Shown: in pieces, positions 8,124 through 15,520 of the stretch
Position numbering within the stretch: the stretch's first letter is position 1
Layout of the letters: the number at the start of each line of letters is the position of its first letter
Assembly (NCBI GenBank): GCA_949298575.1
Contig: CASFXH010000031.1
Span: 1-33,897, forward strand
DNA length: 33,897 nt
Source: an uncultured Parabacteroides sp.
Lineage (GTDB): Bacteria; Bacteroidota; Bacteroidia; Bacteroidales; Tannerellaceae
Direction of reading: 5' to 3'
Notes under the pieces: model-generated
Told to the model about the DNA's origin: nothing
The model's database searches: none
Seen by the model: the letters and a program-made list of their open reading frames with translations, nothing else
Position numbers and translations under genes: made by a program

Positions 8124-9063
8124 GGCATTAGTAAAAACAGACTTCCATTTTCCGAAGCAGACAAGCGTGTACCACGGAAAGGTGCGCGACGTTTACAATA
8201 TCAACGACGAGAAGCTGGTCATGGTCGCGACCGACCGCATCTCGGCATTCGACGTGATCTTGCCAGAAGGCATTCCCTACAAAGGCCAAATGTTGAACCA
8301 GATCGCCGCGAAATTCCTCGACGCGACCACCGACATCTGCCCGAACTGGAAACTGGCCACGCCGGATCCCATGGTGACGGTCGGCGTCATGTGCAAAGGT
8401 TTCCCGATCGAGATGATCGTCCGCGGCTACCTCTGCGGCAGCGCCTGGAGAGCCTACAAGAGTGGCGTCCGCGAGATCTGCGGCGTGATATTGCCTGAAG
8501 GGATGCGCGAGAACCAACGTTTTCCCGAGCCCATCATCACCCCGACCACCAAGGCCGAGATCGGCGAGCACGACGCCGACATCTCGAAGGCCGAAATCCT
8601 GTCGCGAGGCTTGGCGACCCCCGAGGAATACGCCCTGCTGGAGCGCTACACCTTGGCCCTCTTCCAACGCGGGACGGAAATCGCCGCGTCGCGTGGCTTG
8701 ATCCTGGTCGACACGAAATACGAGTTCGGCAAGCACGACGGGCAAATCTACCTGATGGACGAGATCCATACGCCCGATTCCTCTCGTTATTTCTATTCGG
8801 AAGGCTACGAGGAGCGCTTCGAGAAAGGCGAGCCGCAGAAGCAACTCTCCAAGGAGTTCGTCCGCGAGTGGTTGATGGAAAACAATTTCCAAGGGAAACC
8901 CGGCCAAGTGGTCCCGGAGATGACGCCGGCGATCGTCGAGGGCATCAGCAACCGCTACATCGAGCTTTACGAGCACATCACGGGCGAGACCTTCGTCAAG
9001 GGCGACACGGACAACATCCTGAGCCGCATCGAAAAGAACGTCACGGAATATCTCCAGCGGTAA
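8116..9063 (+). CDS. purC: Phosphoribosylaminoimidazole-succinocarboxamide synthase (SAICAR synthetase)
   Basis: This 315-residue enzyme joins CAIR and L-aspartate using ATP in de novo purine synthesis. Visible family motifs are GKVRDVY (21-27), DRISAFD (40-46), [19 protein letters not shown], and [14 protein letters not shown]. The length matches the longer (about 300-residue) form common in Bacteroidetes and yeast-like PurC, not the 237-residue E. coli form. The ATG overlaps the phoH stop region by 8 bp. menG follows after 36 bp. No other purine gene is in the window, so the placement reflects the conserved phoH-purC-menG-aroE arrangement and not a purine operon. Confidence 0.96.
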   Translation: MNKALVKTDFHFPKQTSVYHGKVRDVYNINDEKLVMVATDRISAFDVILPEGIPYKGQMLNQIAAKFLDATTDICPNWKLATPDPMVTVGVMCKGFPIEMIVRGYLCGSAWRAYKSGVREICGVILPEGMRENQRFPEPIITPTTKAEIGEHDADISKAEILSRGLATPEEYALLERYTLALFQRGTEIAASRGLILVDTKYEFGKHDGQIYLMDEIHTPDSSRYFYSEGYEERFEKGEPQKQLSKEFVREWLMENNFQGKPGQVVPEMTPAIVEGISNRYIELYEHITGETFVKGDTDNILSRIEKNVTEYLQR

Positions 9064-9099
9064 TTTAAGCGACAGTCCAGAAGAAAAACAAGCACCCCG

Positions 9100-9846
9100 A
9101 TGGCGAAACGATACGGTTCGGAAACGGTCCTCCCCTACAACGACCAAGAGCGCAAGGGCACGCAGATCGAGCGAATGTTCGACTCGATCGCGGGCACGTA
9201 CGACCAGCTGAACCACACGCTCTCCTTCGGGATCGACAAATGGTGGCGCGGGCGGGGCATCGCCTACCTGCGCCCCTTCTCCCCCCAAACGATCCTCGAC
9301 ATCGCGACCGGGACGGGCGACCTGGCCATCGCCATGGCCCACCATCTCAAGCCCGAACGGATTGTCGGGGCCGATCTCTCGACTGGCATGATGGCCATCG
9401 GCAAGGAAAAAGTGGCGCGGGCGGGGCTGGAAGGGAAAATCGTCTTCGAGCAACAGGATTGCACGGCCTTGACCTACGAGGACAACTCGTTCGACGCCGT
9501 CACCGCGGCGTTCGGCGTCCGCAATTTCGAGGAGATCGAGCGAGGCCTGTCAGAAATGCGCCGCGTGCTGAAACCCGGCGGACACCTCATGATCCTCGAG
9601 CTCTCCACGCCCGAACATTTCCCCATGCGCCAGCTCTACCGGCTCTATTCGGATACGGTGATCCCCTTCATCGGCCAGCTGTTCTCTAAAGAAAAGGTCG
9701 CTTACCATTATCTGCCGACCTCCATCCGGGTCGTACCCCAAGGGCAAGTGATGGTCGACCTGCTCCGCCGCGTCGGGTTCCAGGACGCGCGGGCACGGGC
9801 ATTGACTTTCGGGATATGCTCCCTCTACACAGGTTTCAAATCTTAA
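9100..9846 (+). CDS. menG: Demethylmenaquinone / ubiquinone-type C-methyltransferase (UbiE/MenG family)
   Basis: This is a 248-residue SAM-dependent methyltransferase. It has MFDSIAGTYD (26-35), which precedes the Rossmann core, the SAM-binding loop LDIATGTGDLA (66-76), GADLSTGMMAIGKEK, and the UbiE hallmark AFGVRNFEEIERGLSEMRRV followed by LKPGG. It methylates demethylmenaquinone to menaquinone, the expected quinone of an anaerobic Bacteroidales with fumarate respiration, so menG is preferred over ubiE. It acts in the cytoplasm or at the membrane surface. It is spaced 36 bp after purC and 13 bp before aroE. Confidence 0.95.
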   Translation: MAKRYGSETVLPYNDQERKGTQIERMFDSIAGTYDQLNHTLSFGIDKWWRGRGIAYLRPFSPQTILDIATGTGDLAIAMAHHLKPERIVGADLSTGMMAIGKEKVARAGLEGKIVFEQQDCTALTYEDNSFDAVTAAFGVRNFEEIERGLSEMRRVLKPGGHLMILELSTPEHFPMRQLYRLYSDTVIPFIGQLFSKEKVAYHYLPTSIRVVPQGQVMVDLLRRVGFQDARARALTFGICSLYTGFKS

Positions 9847-9859
9847 AATCATCAGTCTT

Positions 9860-10606
9860 ATGCAAAAGTACGGTTTGTTAGGTTACCCATTAGGCCACTC
9901 CTTCTCCAAGAATTATTTCAACCAGAAGTTCGAGGCCGAACACATCGACGCGGAATACGTCAACTTCGAGATCCCCCAAATCAAGGAAATCAAGAACGTC
10001 TTGAAAGAGAATCCGGAGCTGAACGGCCTGAACGTCACGATCCCCTACAAGGAGCAAGTCATCCCCTACCTCGACGAGCTCGATCCGGACGCCCGGCTCA
10101 TCGGGGCCGTCAACGTCATCAAGTTCAAGAAAGGCCTCTTCGGGAAAACCAAGCTGGTGGGCTACAACTCCGACATCATCGGCTTCAAGCGATCCATCGA
10201 GCCGCTCTTGAAACCGACGCACCAGAAAGCCCTCATCCTCGGCACGGGGGGCGCCTCGAAAGCGGTCTATCAAGGGCTGAAGCAACTGGGCGTCGGCTCC
10301 ACCTTCGTCTCGCGGAGCAAGAAAGACGGCTGCATCACCTACGGCGAGATCACGCCCAAGATCATGGCGCAATACACCGTCATCGTCAACACGACGCCCC
10401 TGGGCATGTTCCCCCACATCGACGCCTGCCCGGATATCCCTTACGACGAGCTGACGCCCGACCACGTCCTCTACGACCTCCTCTACAACCCCGACGAGAC
10501 CCTCTTCATGCGCAAAGGCAAAGAACGGGGGGCCACCGTCAAGAACGGACTCGAAATGCTTCTCCTCCAAGCCTTCGCCGCTTGGCAAATCTGGCAAAAA
10601 CAATGA
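9860..10606 (+). CDS. aroE: Shikimate dehydrogenase
   Basis: This 248-residue enzyme reduces 3-dehydroshikimate to shikimate with NADPH. The substrate site shows YPLGHSFSKNYFNQKF (9-24), the catalytic lysine K64 in NVTIPYKEQV, and the catalytic aspartate D105 in GYNSDIIGF. The nucleotide fold begins with the glycine-rich loop LGTGGASKAV (127-136). NTTPLGMFP and DLLYNPDETLF complete the family pattern. At about 248 residues it is slightly shorter than E. coli AroE (272). The stop (10604-10606) overlaps the next gene's ATG as ATGA. Confidence 0.95.
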   Translation: MQKYGLLGYPLGHSFSKNYFNQKFEAEHIDAEYVNFEIPQIKEIKNVLKENPELNGLNVTIPYKEQVIPYLDELDPDARLIGAVNVIKFKKGLFGKTKLVGYNSDIIGFKRSIEPLLKPTHQKALILGTGGASKAVYQGLKQLGVGSTFVSRSKKDGCITYGEITPKIMAQYTVIVNTTPLGMFPHIDACPDIPYDELTPDHVLYDLLYNPDETLFMRKGKERGATVKNGLEMLLLQAFAAWQIWQKQ

Positions 10607-11088
10607 TGGAAATGGATACGAACCTATCCGCGCTCAACGCCCATAACAAGCAGGAATATCCCCCGATGCATACGTGTGAGCATATCGTCAACCGCACGAT
10701 GGTCAACCTCTTCGGATGCGGGCGGGCCGTCTCCGCCCACATCGAGCGCAAGAAAAGCAAGCTCGACTTCGCCCTCCCGCAGGCCCCCGACGAGGAAGCG
10801 ATCGCCCGCGTCGAGGCGACGGTCAACGAGGTCATCGCCCGCCACCTGCCCGTCCATGTCGAATACATCACCCAAGCCGAAGCCCAGGGCCGCTTCGACC
10901 TCCACCGCCTGCCCGACGACGCCTCGGAGACGCTCCGCGTCGTCCACGTCGGCGACTACGACGAGTGCCTCTGCATCGGCGCCCACGTGGAGAACACCGC
11001 CGAGATCGGCACCTTCCGGATCATCAGCCACGACTACAAGGACGGCATCTTCCGCATGCGTTTCAAGCTGGACGCGGCCGCGAAATGA
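10603..11088 (+). CDS. AlaX-like freestanding aminoacyl-tRNA editing domain
   Basis: This protein of about 161 residues resembles the second additional domain (SAD) of alanyl/threonyl-tRNA synthetases. It has the two halves of the zinc site: HTCEH (H23, H27; compare HxxxH) and CIGAH (C124, H128; compare CxxxH), followed by NTAEIGTFRI as in editing domains. AlaX proteins hydrolyse mischarged Ser- or Gly-tRNA(Ala) in trans. The middle part (about 45-115) is shorter and more diverged than in typical AlaX, so the substrate is uncertain. The open frame begins at 10582 inside aroE. I prefer the ATG at 10603, which overlaps the aroE stop as ATGA; 10606 and 10612 are also possible. It is the last gene of the phoH operon. 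Confidence 0.75.
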   Translation: MMEMDTNLSALNAHNKQEYPPMHTCEHIVNRTMVNLFGCGRAVSAHIERKKSKLDFALPQAPDEEAIARVEATVNEVIARHLPVHVEYITQAEAQGRFDLHRLPDDASETLRVVHVGDYDECLCIGAHVENTAEIGTFRIISHDYKDGIFRMRFKLDAAAK

Positions 11089-11102
11089 TTCTGAGGGCTC
11101 CG

Positions 11103-11312
11103 GGAACCCCGCGCCACCGTGGCGGAAGCGTTCCCGAGGCGACGAAAGTTCCGCGCCACCGTGGCGGAGCATTTCCGAAGGGTCGAAAATCCCGCGCCAC
11201 CGTCGCCGCACGTTTTCGAAGGGTCGGAAGTCCCGCGCCACCGTGGCCGCACGTTTTCGAGGGGTCGGAAGTCCCGCGCCACCGTGGCGGAAGCGTTTCC
11301 GGCGGTCGGATA
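11103..11312. repeat. Five tandem 41-42 bp palindromic GC-rich repeats
   Basis: The core GCGCCACC recurs at 11111, 11153, 11194, 11235 and 11276, a period of 42, 41, 41 and 41 bp. Each unit holds two dyads: CCAC-C-GTGG (imperfect in the third copy) and TTCCGA-GGG-TCGGAA with variations. The copies are contiguous with no unique spacers. The array fills the gap between the end of the alaX-like gene and the terminator of the TPR gene. Frames run through it on both strands, but their peptides are just the repeat translated. Confidence 0.9.
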
Positions 11313-11313
11313 T

Positions 11314-11356
11314 CCCAAAAACAAAGGGATGAGCCTTTTGCCAGCCCATCCCTTCA
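11314..11356 (-). terminator. Intrinsic terminator for gyrA-TPR transcript
   Basis: On the reverse strand an AAGGGATG/CATCCCTT stem (arms 11347-11354 and 11324-11331) is followed by a T-rich run opposite 11316-11325. It lies about 30 bp past the TPR gene stop at 11386. Confidence 0.75.
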
Positions 11357-11385
11357 TATTCCACTCTAAAGGTTTACTTTCCCGA

Positions 11386-12606
11386 TCAATTCCCGTTCAT
11401 TTCCGCCTCGATGGCCTCGAATTGCGGACCCATGTTCAGGTTGTAGTAGATACCGCGAAGCGCGATCATGTACTCACGCTCGTCGGGTTTCATCTGGTGC
11501 GCTTTCTCGAAGTAAGGCATCGCTTGCTTGAAGAACTCCTTGGCTTTCGCCAGCTCCTCTTGGTACTTCGCCGCGTCGTTGATCATGTTGGCCTCGCCTT
11601 GCTTGTTGACGCCTTGGTTGTAGTAGATACGTCCCAAGTTGCCGATCGACTCCACGTATTCCGGATTGATTTCCAACGCCTTCTTGAAATACTCAGCGGC
11701 CTTGTCGTTGTCCTTCAAGCCCGTCTCGTAAACCCGTCCCATGACGTCATACAGCTGCGGGTTTTGCGGATCCTTGGCGATGGCTGTGTTGAGATACTCG
11801 ATGGCCTTCTCGTTGCGGTTCGAGTAGATGTAGGTGTTGATCAAGCTCATCAGGTAGTAAGGCTCGTTGGGGAATTTCTCCATGCCTTCCACGAGGGTCT
11901 TCTCGAGGTTGACTGAGTCTTTGGCTTGCTCATACTCGTAGCAGAGATATTGGTACACATCGTTGGCGCGATAGTCCGTGTTCTTGGCGCGCTCGAGGGC
12001 GGCGATGGCCAGCTCCGAGTTCTTCAATTGCGTAGCGGCTACGGCGGCATAGAACTGGACGGTCATGAAGTTCGAGTCCTCCATGGCGACCGGCGTATCG
12101 ACGAACATCGGCATTTTCTTGATCTTCAAGTATTGCTCAAACGCGTCGTAAGCCTTTTGGTAGTCTTCCTTATCGAAATAGTACGCGCCGGCGTTGATGA
12201 AATACACGTGGTTGGAAGAGAGGATGCTCTTCATGTCTTTCGTGTATTTGGGTTTTACCTTGCCCTTCGCGTTGGGGCGTTGGTCGTACTCGTAAGCTTT
12301 CTCGAAATAGGGCAAGATGCTCGTGAGGGCCGTGTACATCGTAGCCTCGTCGGCTTGCTGGCCTAGCATTTGCTTGGTTTGCTCCGCGTCGAATTGTTGG
12401 CTTTCGATGAAGCCCGCTACATACCAAGCTTGTGGATCCTCCTTGGTCTCAGGGTTCTCTAAAGCCCCCTTGATCACCGTTCTCGCTTCCGTGAAATTCG
12501 CGGACGAACCTTTCGCGAGGCTTTGCGCCTCCTTCACGGCTTTCTTTTGAGCGAACGCTCCTGTCGCGGCAACACAAAGCGCGACTGCTAATAAAATACG
12601 TTTCAT
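11386..12606 (-). CDS. Exported tetratricopeptide-repeat protein
   Basis: This 406-residue protein has a signal peptide (MKRILLAVALCVAATGAFAQ, cleavage after about residue 19), so it is periplasmic or envelope-located. TPR-type helical pairs are visible at about 133-165 (YYFDKEDYQKAYDAFEQYLK), 250-283, 284-317 (YDVMGRVYETGLKDNDKAAE, then YFKKALEINPEY) and 350-385. There is no enzymatic motif; TPR proteins usually scaffold complexes. It lies 42 bp downstream of gyrA on the same strand with no terminator between, so it is probably read with gyrA. A TPR protein beside gyrA is familiar in Bacteroidales, but the function is unknown to me. Confidence 0.85.
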   Translation of the reverse strand: MKRILLAVALCVAATGAFAQKKAVKEAQSLAKGSSANFTEARTVIKGALENPETKEDPQAWYVAGFIESQQFDAEQTKQMLGQQADEATMYTALTSILPYFEKAYEYDQRPNAKGKVKPKYTKDMKSILSSNHVYFINAGAYYFDKEDYQKAYDAFEQYLKIKKMPMFVDTPVAMEDSNFMTVQFYAAVAATQLKNSELAIAALERAKNTDYRANDVYQYLCYEYEQAKDSVNLEKTLVEGMEKFPNEPYYLMSLINTYIYSNRNEKAIEYLNTAIAKDPQNPQLYDVMGRVYETGLKDNDKAAEYFKKALEINPEYVESIGNLGRIYYNQGVNKQGEANMINDAAKYQEELAKAKEFFKQAMPYFEKAHQMKPDEREYMIALRGIYYNLNMGPQFEAIEAEMNGN

Positions 12607-12648
12607 CGTAAAAACAATTTGAGATTAATAATTTCTATTTGTTTAAAA

Positions 12649-15261
12649 TCATTCCGTTATCGTGTCGTCAGTAGATTTGTCCAAATCATCCGGATCGTTT
12701 TCCGGTTCCTCTCGTGTCACTCCGTAATCCGCGCGCTCCTCGGGGTTTCCCTCCTCGGCGTTCTGGATCGCTTCCCGCTCGGCTTTCTCTTGGGCGATTT
12801 CCTCTTCCTTATCGGAGAGCACCTTGCAGACGGAGGCGATCTCGTCGTTCCGCTTGCCGAGGTTGATCAGGCGTACGCCTTGCGTCGCCCGTCCGATCAC
12901 GCTCAGGTCGGCCACGTTCAGGCGGATGGCGATTCCCGACTTGTTGATGATCATCAGGTCGTTCTCGTCCGTCACGTTCATGATGGCCACCAGCTTGCCG
13001 GTCTTTTCCGTGATGTTGAGCGTCTTGACGCCCTTCGCTCCACGGTTGGTCTTCCGGTAATCCTCGACGGATGAGCGTTTGCCATAGCCTTGTTCCGAAA
13101 CGACCAGGATCGTTTCCTTCTCCTTGTCTTTCACGCAAACCATGCCTACGACCTCATCCTCGCCATCGTCGTCGAGCGTCATGCCCCGTACGCCCGCGGC
13201 GTTGCGCCCCATTTCACGGACGGCGCTCTCGTGGAAGCGGATCGCCCGCCCGTTGCGGTTGGCGATGAGCACCTCGTTATCGCCATTGGTCATGCAGACT
13301 TGGATAAGCCCATCGTCCTCGTGGAGGGTAATCGCGTTGACCCCATTTTGCCTCGGGCGGGAATAAGCCTCGAGCAAGGTCTTCTTGATCACGCCCTTCC
13401 GGGTGCAGAAGAGGAGGTAATGGGAGTTGATGAACTCCGTGTCGGTCGTCAGCTTCTTCACGCGCACGAAAGCCTGGATCTTGTCGTCGGCCTCAATGCT
13501 GAGCAAGTTCTGGATAGCGCGCCCTTTCGCGTTCTTCGCGCCTTCGGGGATCTCATAGACCTTGAGCCAATAGCACTTGCCTTTTGCCGTGAAGAAGAGA
13601 AGGGTCGCGTGCATCGAGGCGGGATAAATATATTCCACGAAATCCTCATCGCGTGTCTCCGAGCCTTTCGCTCCGACGCCTCCCCGCCCTTGCGCGCGGA
13701 ACTCCTTGAGCGGCGTCCGCTTGATGTAGCCCATGTGCGAGATGGTGATGATCATCTCGTCATCGGCGTAGAAATCTTCCGGGTTCAATTCTTTCGAGGC
13801 GTAGACGATGTCCGTCTTCCGCTCGTCACCATATTTCTCCTTGATCTCCAAAAGCTCATCCTTGATAACTTTTCGGCAAAGATCATCATTTTCCAGGATT
13901 TCTTTCAAATACGCGATCAATTTTTCGATTTCTTCATATTCCGCGCGCAGCTTGTCTTGCTCCAGCCCGGTCAACTGGCGCAACCGCATCTCGACAATCG
14001 CCCGCGACTGGGCCTCCGAGAGCGAGAAACGAGCCATCAACCGCTCCATGGCGTCTTGCGGATTCTTCGAGGAACGGATAATCGCGATCACCTCGTCGAT
14101 GTTGTCCGAGGCGATGATTAAACCCTCCAGGATATGGGCACGTTCCTCGGCCTTCCGCAAGTCAAAGCGCGTCCGGCGAAGCACGACCTCATGCCGATGA
14201 GCCACGAAAGCGTGGATCAAGTCCTTCAGGTTCAACAAACGTGGTCGCCCATTCACCAGGGCGATGTTGTTCACGCTAAACGAGGATTGAAGGGCCGTCA
14301 ACTTATAAAGCTTGTTCAAGACGACGCTCGAGTTCGCGTCGCGCTTCACGTCGACCACGATGCGCATTCCTTGGCGGTCCGACTCATCGTTTACGTTCGA
14401 GATGCCATCAATCTTCTTCTCGTTGACCAAGTCGGCGATGTTCTTGATCAGCTCCGCCTTATTCACCAAATAAGGGATCTCGGTGATGATGATCTTCTCA
14501 TGCCCGTTCTCCACCTCGACCTCCGCTTTTCCCCGAAGGATAATGCGGCCTCGACCCGTCTCGAACGCGTCGCGCACGCCATCATAGCCATAGATCGTCG
14601 CGCCTGTCGGGAAATCGGGAGCCTTAATATATTTCATCAAGCCCGCCACATCGATCTCCCCTTTCGAGTCAATGTAAGCGACACACCCGTCGAGCACTTC
14701 GCTTAAATTATGCGTGGGCATATTCGTCGCCATACCGACCGCGATACCGGAGGCGCCATTCACCAACAAGTTCGGAATGCGCGTGGGCAACACCGTCGGC
14801 TCTTTCAACGTATCATCAAAGTTCAATTGGAAATCAACCGTATCTTTCTCGATATCCCGGAGCATTTCCTCGGCCAGCTTGCTCAAGCGCGCTTCCGTAT
14901 AACGCATCGCCGCTGGACTATCGCCATCCACCGATCCGAAGTTACCCTGCCCATCCACGAGCGGATAACGCATCGACCATGTCTGAGCCATACGCACCAT
15001 CGCGTAATAGACCGACGAATCGCCATGCGGATGGTATTTACCTAAAACTTCACCAACTATTCTCGCAGATTTTTTATAAGGCTTATCGGAAGTGTTCCCC
15101 AACTCATTCATCCCATACAAAATACGGCGATGAACAGGTTTGAAACCATCCCTTACGTCGGGAAGAGCACGCGACACGATCACCGACATCGAATAATCGA
15201 TGTATGCCGACTTCATCTCCTCCTCGATGTTAATCTTTATAATTCTGTCTTGATCAACCAT
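12649..15261 (-). CDS. gyrA: DNA gyrase subunit A
   Basis: This is the 870-residue breakage-reunion subunit of gyrase, which works with GyrB to introduce negative supercoils. The active-site tyrosine is Y121 in MRYTEARL. The quinolone-determining region reads [17 protein letters not shown] (77-93). The C-terminal beta-pinwheel begins with the GyrA box QGRGGVG (524-530), which marks gyrase as opposed to topoisomerase IV ParC. An acidic tail (about 820-870, rich in Glu and Asp) ends the protein. The start at 15261 gives [20 protein letters not shown], the usual Bacteroidetes beginning. Position 86, equivalent to E. coli D87, is tyrosine (see findings). The gene is divergent from clpC. Confidence 0.97.
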   Translation of the reverse strand: MVDQDRIIKINIEEEMKSAYIDYSMSVIVSRALPDVRDGFKPVHRRILYGMNELGNTSDKPYKKSARIVGEVLGKYHPHGDSSVYYAMVRMAQTWSMRYPLVDGQGNFGSVDGDSPAAMRYTEARLSKLAEEMLRDIEKDTVDFQLNFDDTLKEPTVLPTRIPNLLVNGASGIAVGMATNMPTHNLSEVLDGCVAYIDSKGEIDVAGLMKYIKAPDFPTGATIYGYDGVRDAFETGRGRIILRGKAEVEVENGHEKIIITEIPYLVNKAELIKNIADLVNEKKIDGISNVNDESDRQGMRIVVDVKRDANSSVVLNKLYKLTALQSSFSVNNIALVNGRPRLLNLKDLIHAFVAHRHEVVLRRTRFDLRKAEERAHILEGLIIASDNIDEVIAIIRSSKNPQDAMERLMARFSLSEAQSRAIVEMRLRQLTGLEQDKLRAEYEEIEKLIAYLKEILENDDLCRKVIKDELLEIKEKYGDERKTDIVYASKELNPEDFYADDEMIITISHMGYIKRTPLKEFRAQGRGGVGAKGSETRDEDFVEYIYPASMHATLLFFTAKGKCYWLKVYEIPEGAKNAKGRAIQNLLSIEADDKIQAFVRVKKLTTDTEFINSHYLLFCTRKGVIKKTLLEAYSRPRQNGVNAITLHEDDGLIQVCMTNGDNEVLIANRNGRAIRFHESAVREMGRNAAGVRGMTLDDDGEDEVVGMVCVKDKEKETILVVSEQGYGKRSSVEDYRKTNRGAKGVKTLNITEKTGKLVAIMNVTDENDLMIINKSGIAIRLNVADLSVIGRATQGVRLINLGKRNDEIASVCKVLSDKEEEIAQEKAEREAIQNAEEGNPEERADYGVTREEPENDPDDLDKSTDDTITE

Positions 15262-15309
15262 TTAACATTATATTTATAACACTTTTTCCCTTTTTCGTGA
15301 AAATGCGCA

Positions 15310-15317
15310 CTAAGGTA
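15310..15317 (-). promoter_or_regulatory. Putative gyrA promoter
   Basis: The reverse strand reads TACCTTAG (one mismatch to TAnnTTTG) preceded, after exactly 19 bp, by TTTC (one mismatch to TTTG). It is 48 bp upstream of the gyrA start, in a 259 bp divergent gap that otherwise shows only A/T-rich sequence. Confidence 0.45.
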
Positions 15318-15487
15318 AGGCTTTTCCCCGTACTACGAAAGAAAAATGTTTAATTTTTACGGTCCGCGCGGCAAAACAGATAAGCGAAGATTTTTCTCTC
15401 CTATACCTTATATTTATATATACATTATATCAAATCCGGTTGGCATGAAATTTGATAGGATTCTGGAGTGAATATTTCAGAAATCAT

Positions 15488-15495
15488 TAACTTTG
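15488..15495 (+). promoter_or_regulatory. Putative -7 element for clpC
   Basis: TAACTTTG exactly matches the Bacteroidetes -7 consensus, 25 bp before the clpC ATG. No -33 TTTG at 19 bp is obvious. No CIRCE-like inverted repeat or other heat-shock operator was seen. Confidence 0.5.
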
Positions 15496-15520
15496 CTGGA
15501 CGAATATCCTATTTACAAAT

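Noticed and set aside
8128-9453. 441-codon open frame on the minus strand across purC and menG
   Set aside because: It is antisense to two clear enzyme genes. The peptide is rich in Asp, Arg, Gly and Val as expected from reverse frames of GC-rich coding DNA and has no domain.
11103-11312. CRISPR-like array
   Set aside because: The repeats are contiguous, with no unique spacers of constant length and no cas gene nearby. The same applies to the arrays at 21621-21775 and 33797-33897.
10716-11916. Open frames through the 41 bp repeats on both strands (Arg/Pro-rich peptides)
   Set aside because: The peptides are translations of the repeats extended into neighbouring genes in the wrong frame. Unit lengths of 41 and 42 bp shift the frame between copies, which argues against coding.
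13090-14121. 343-codon open frame on the plus strand inside gyrA
   Set aside because: It is the antisense shadow of gyrA with no recognisable motif or translation signal.
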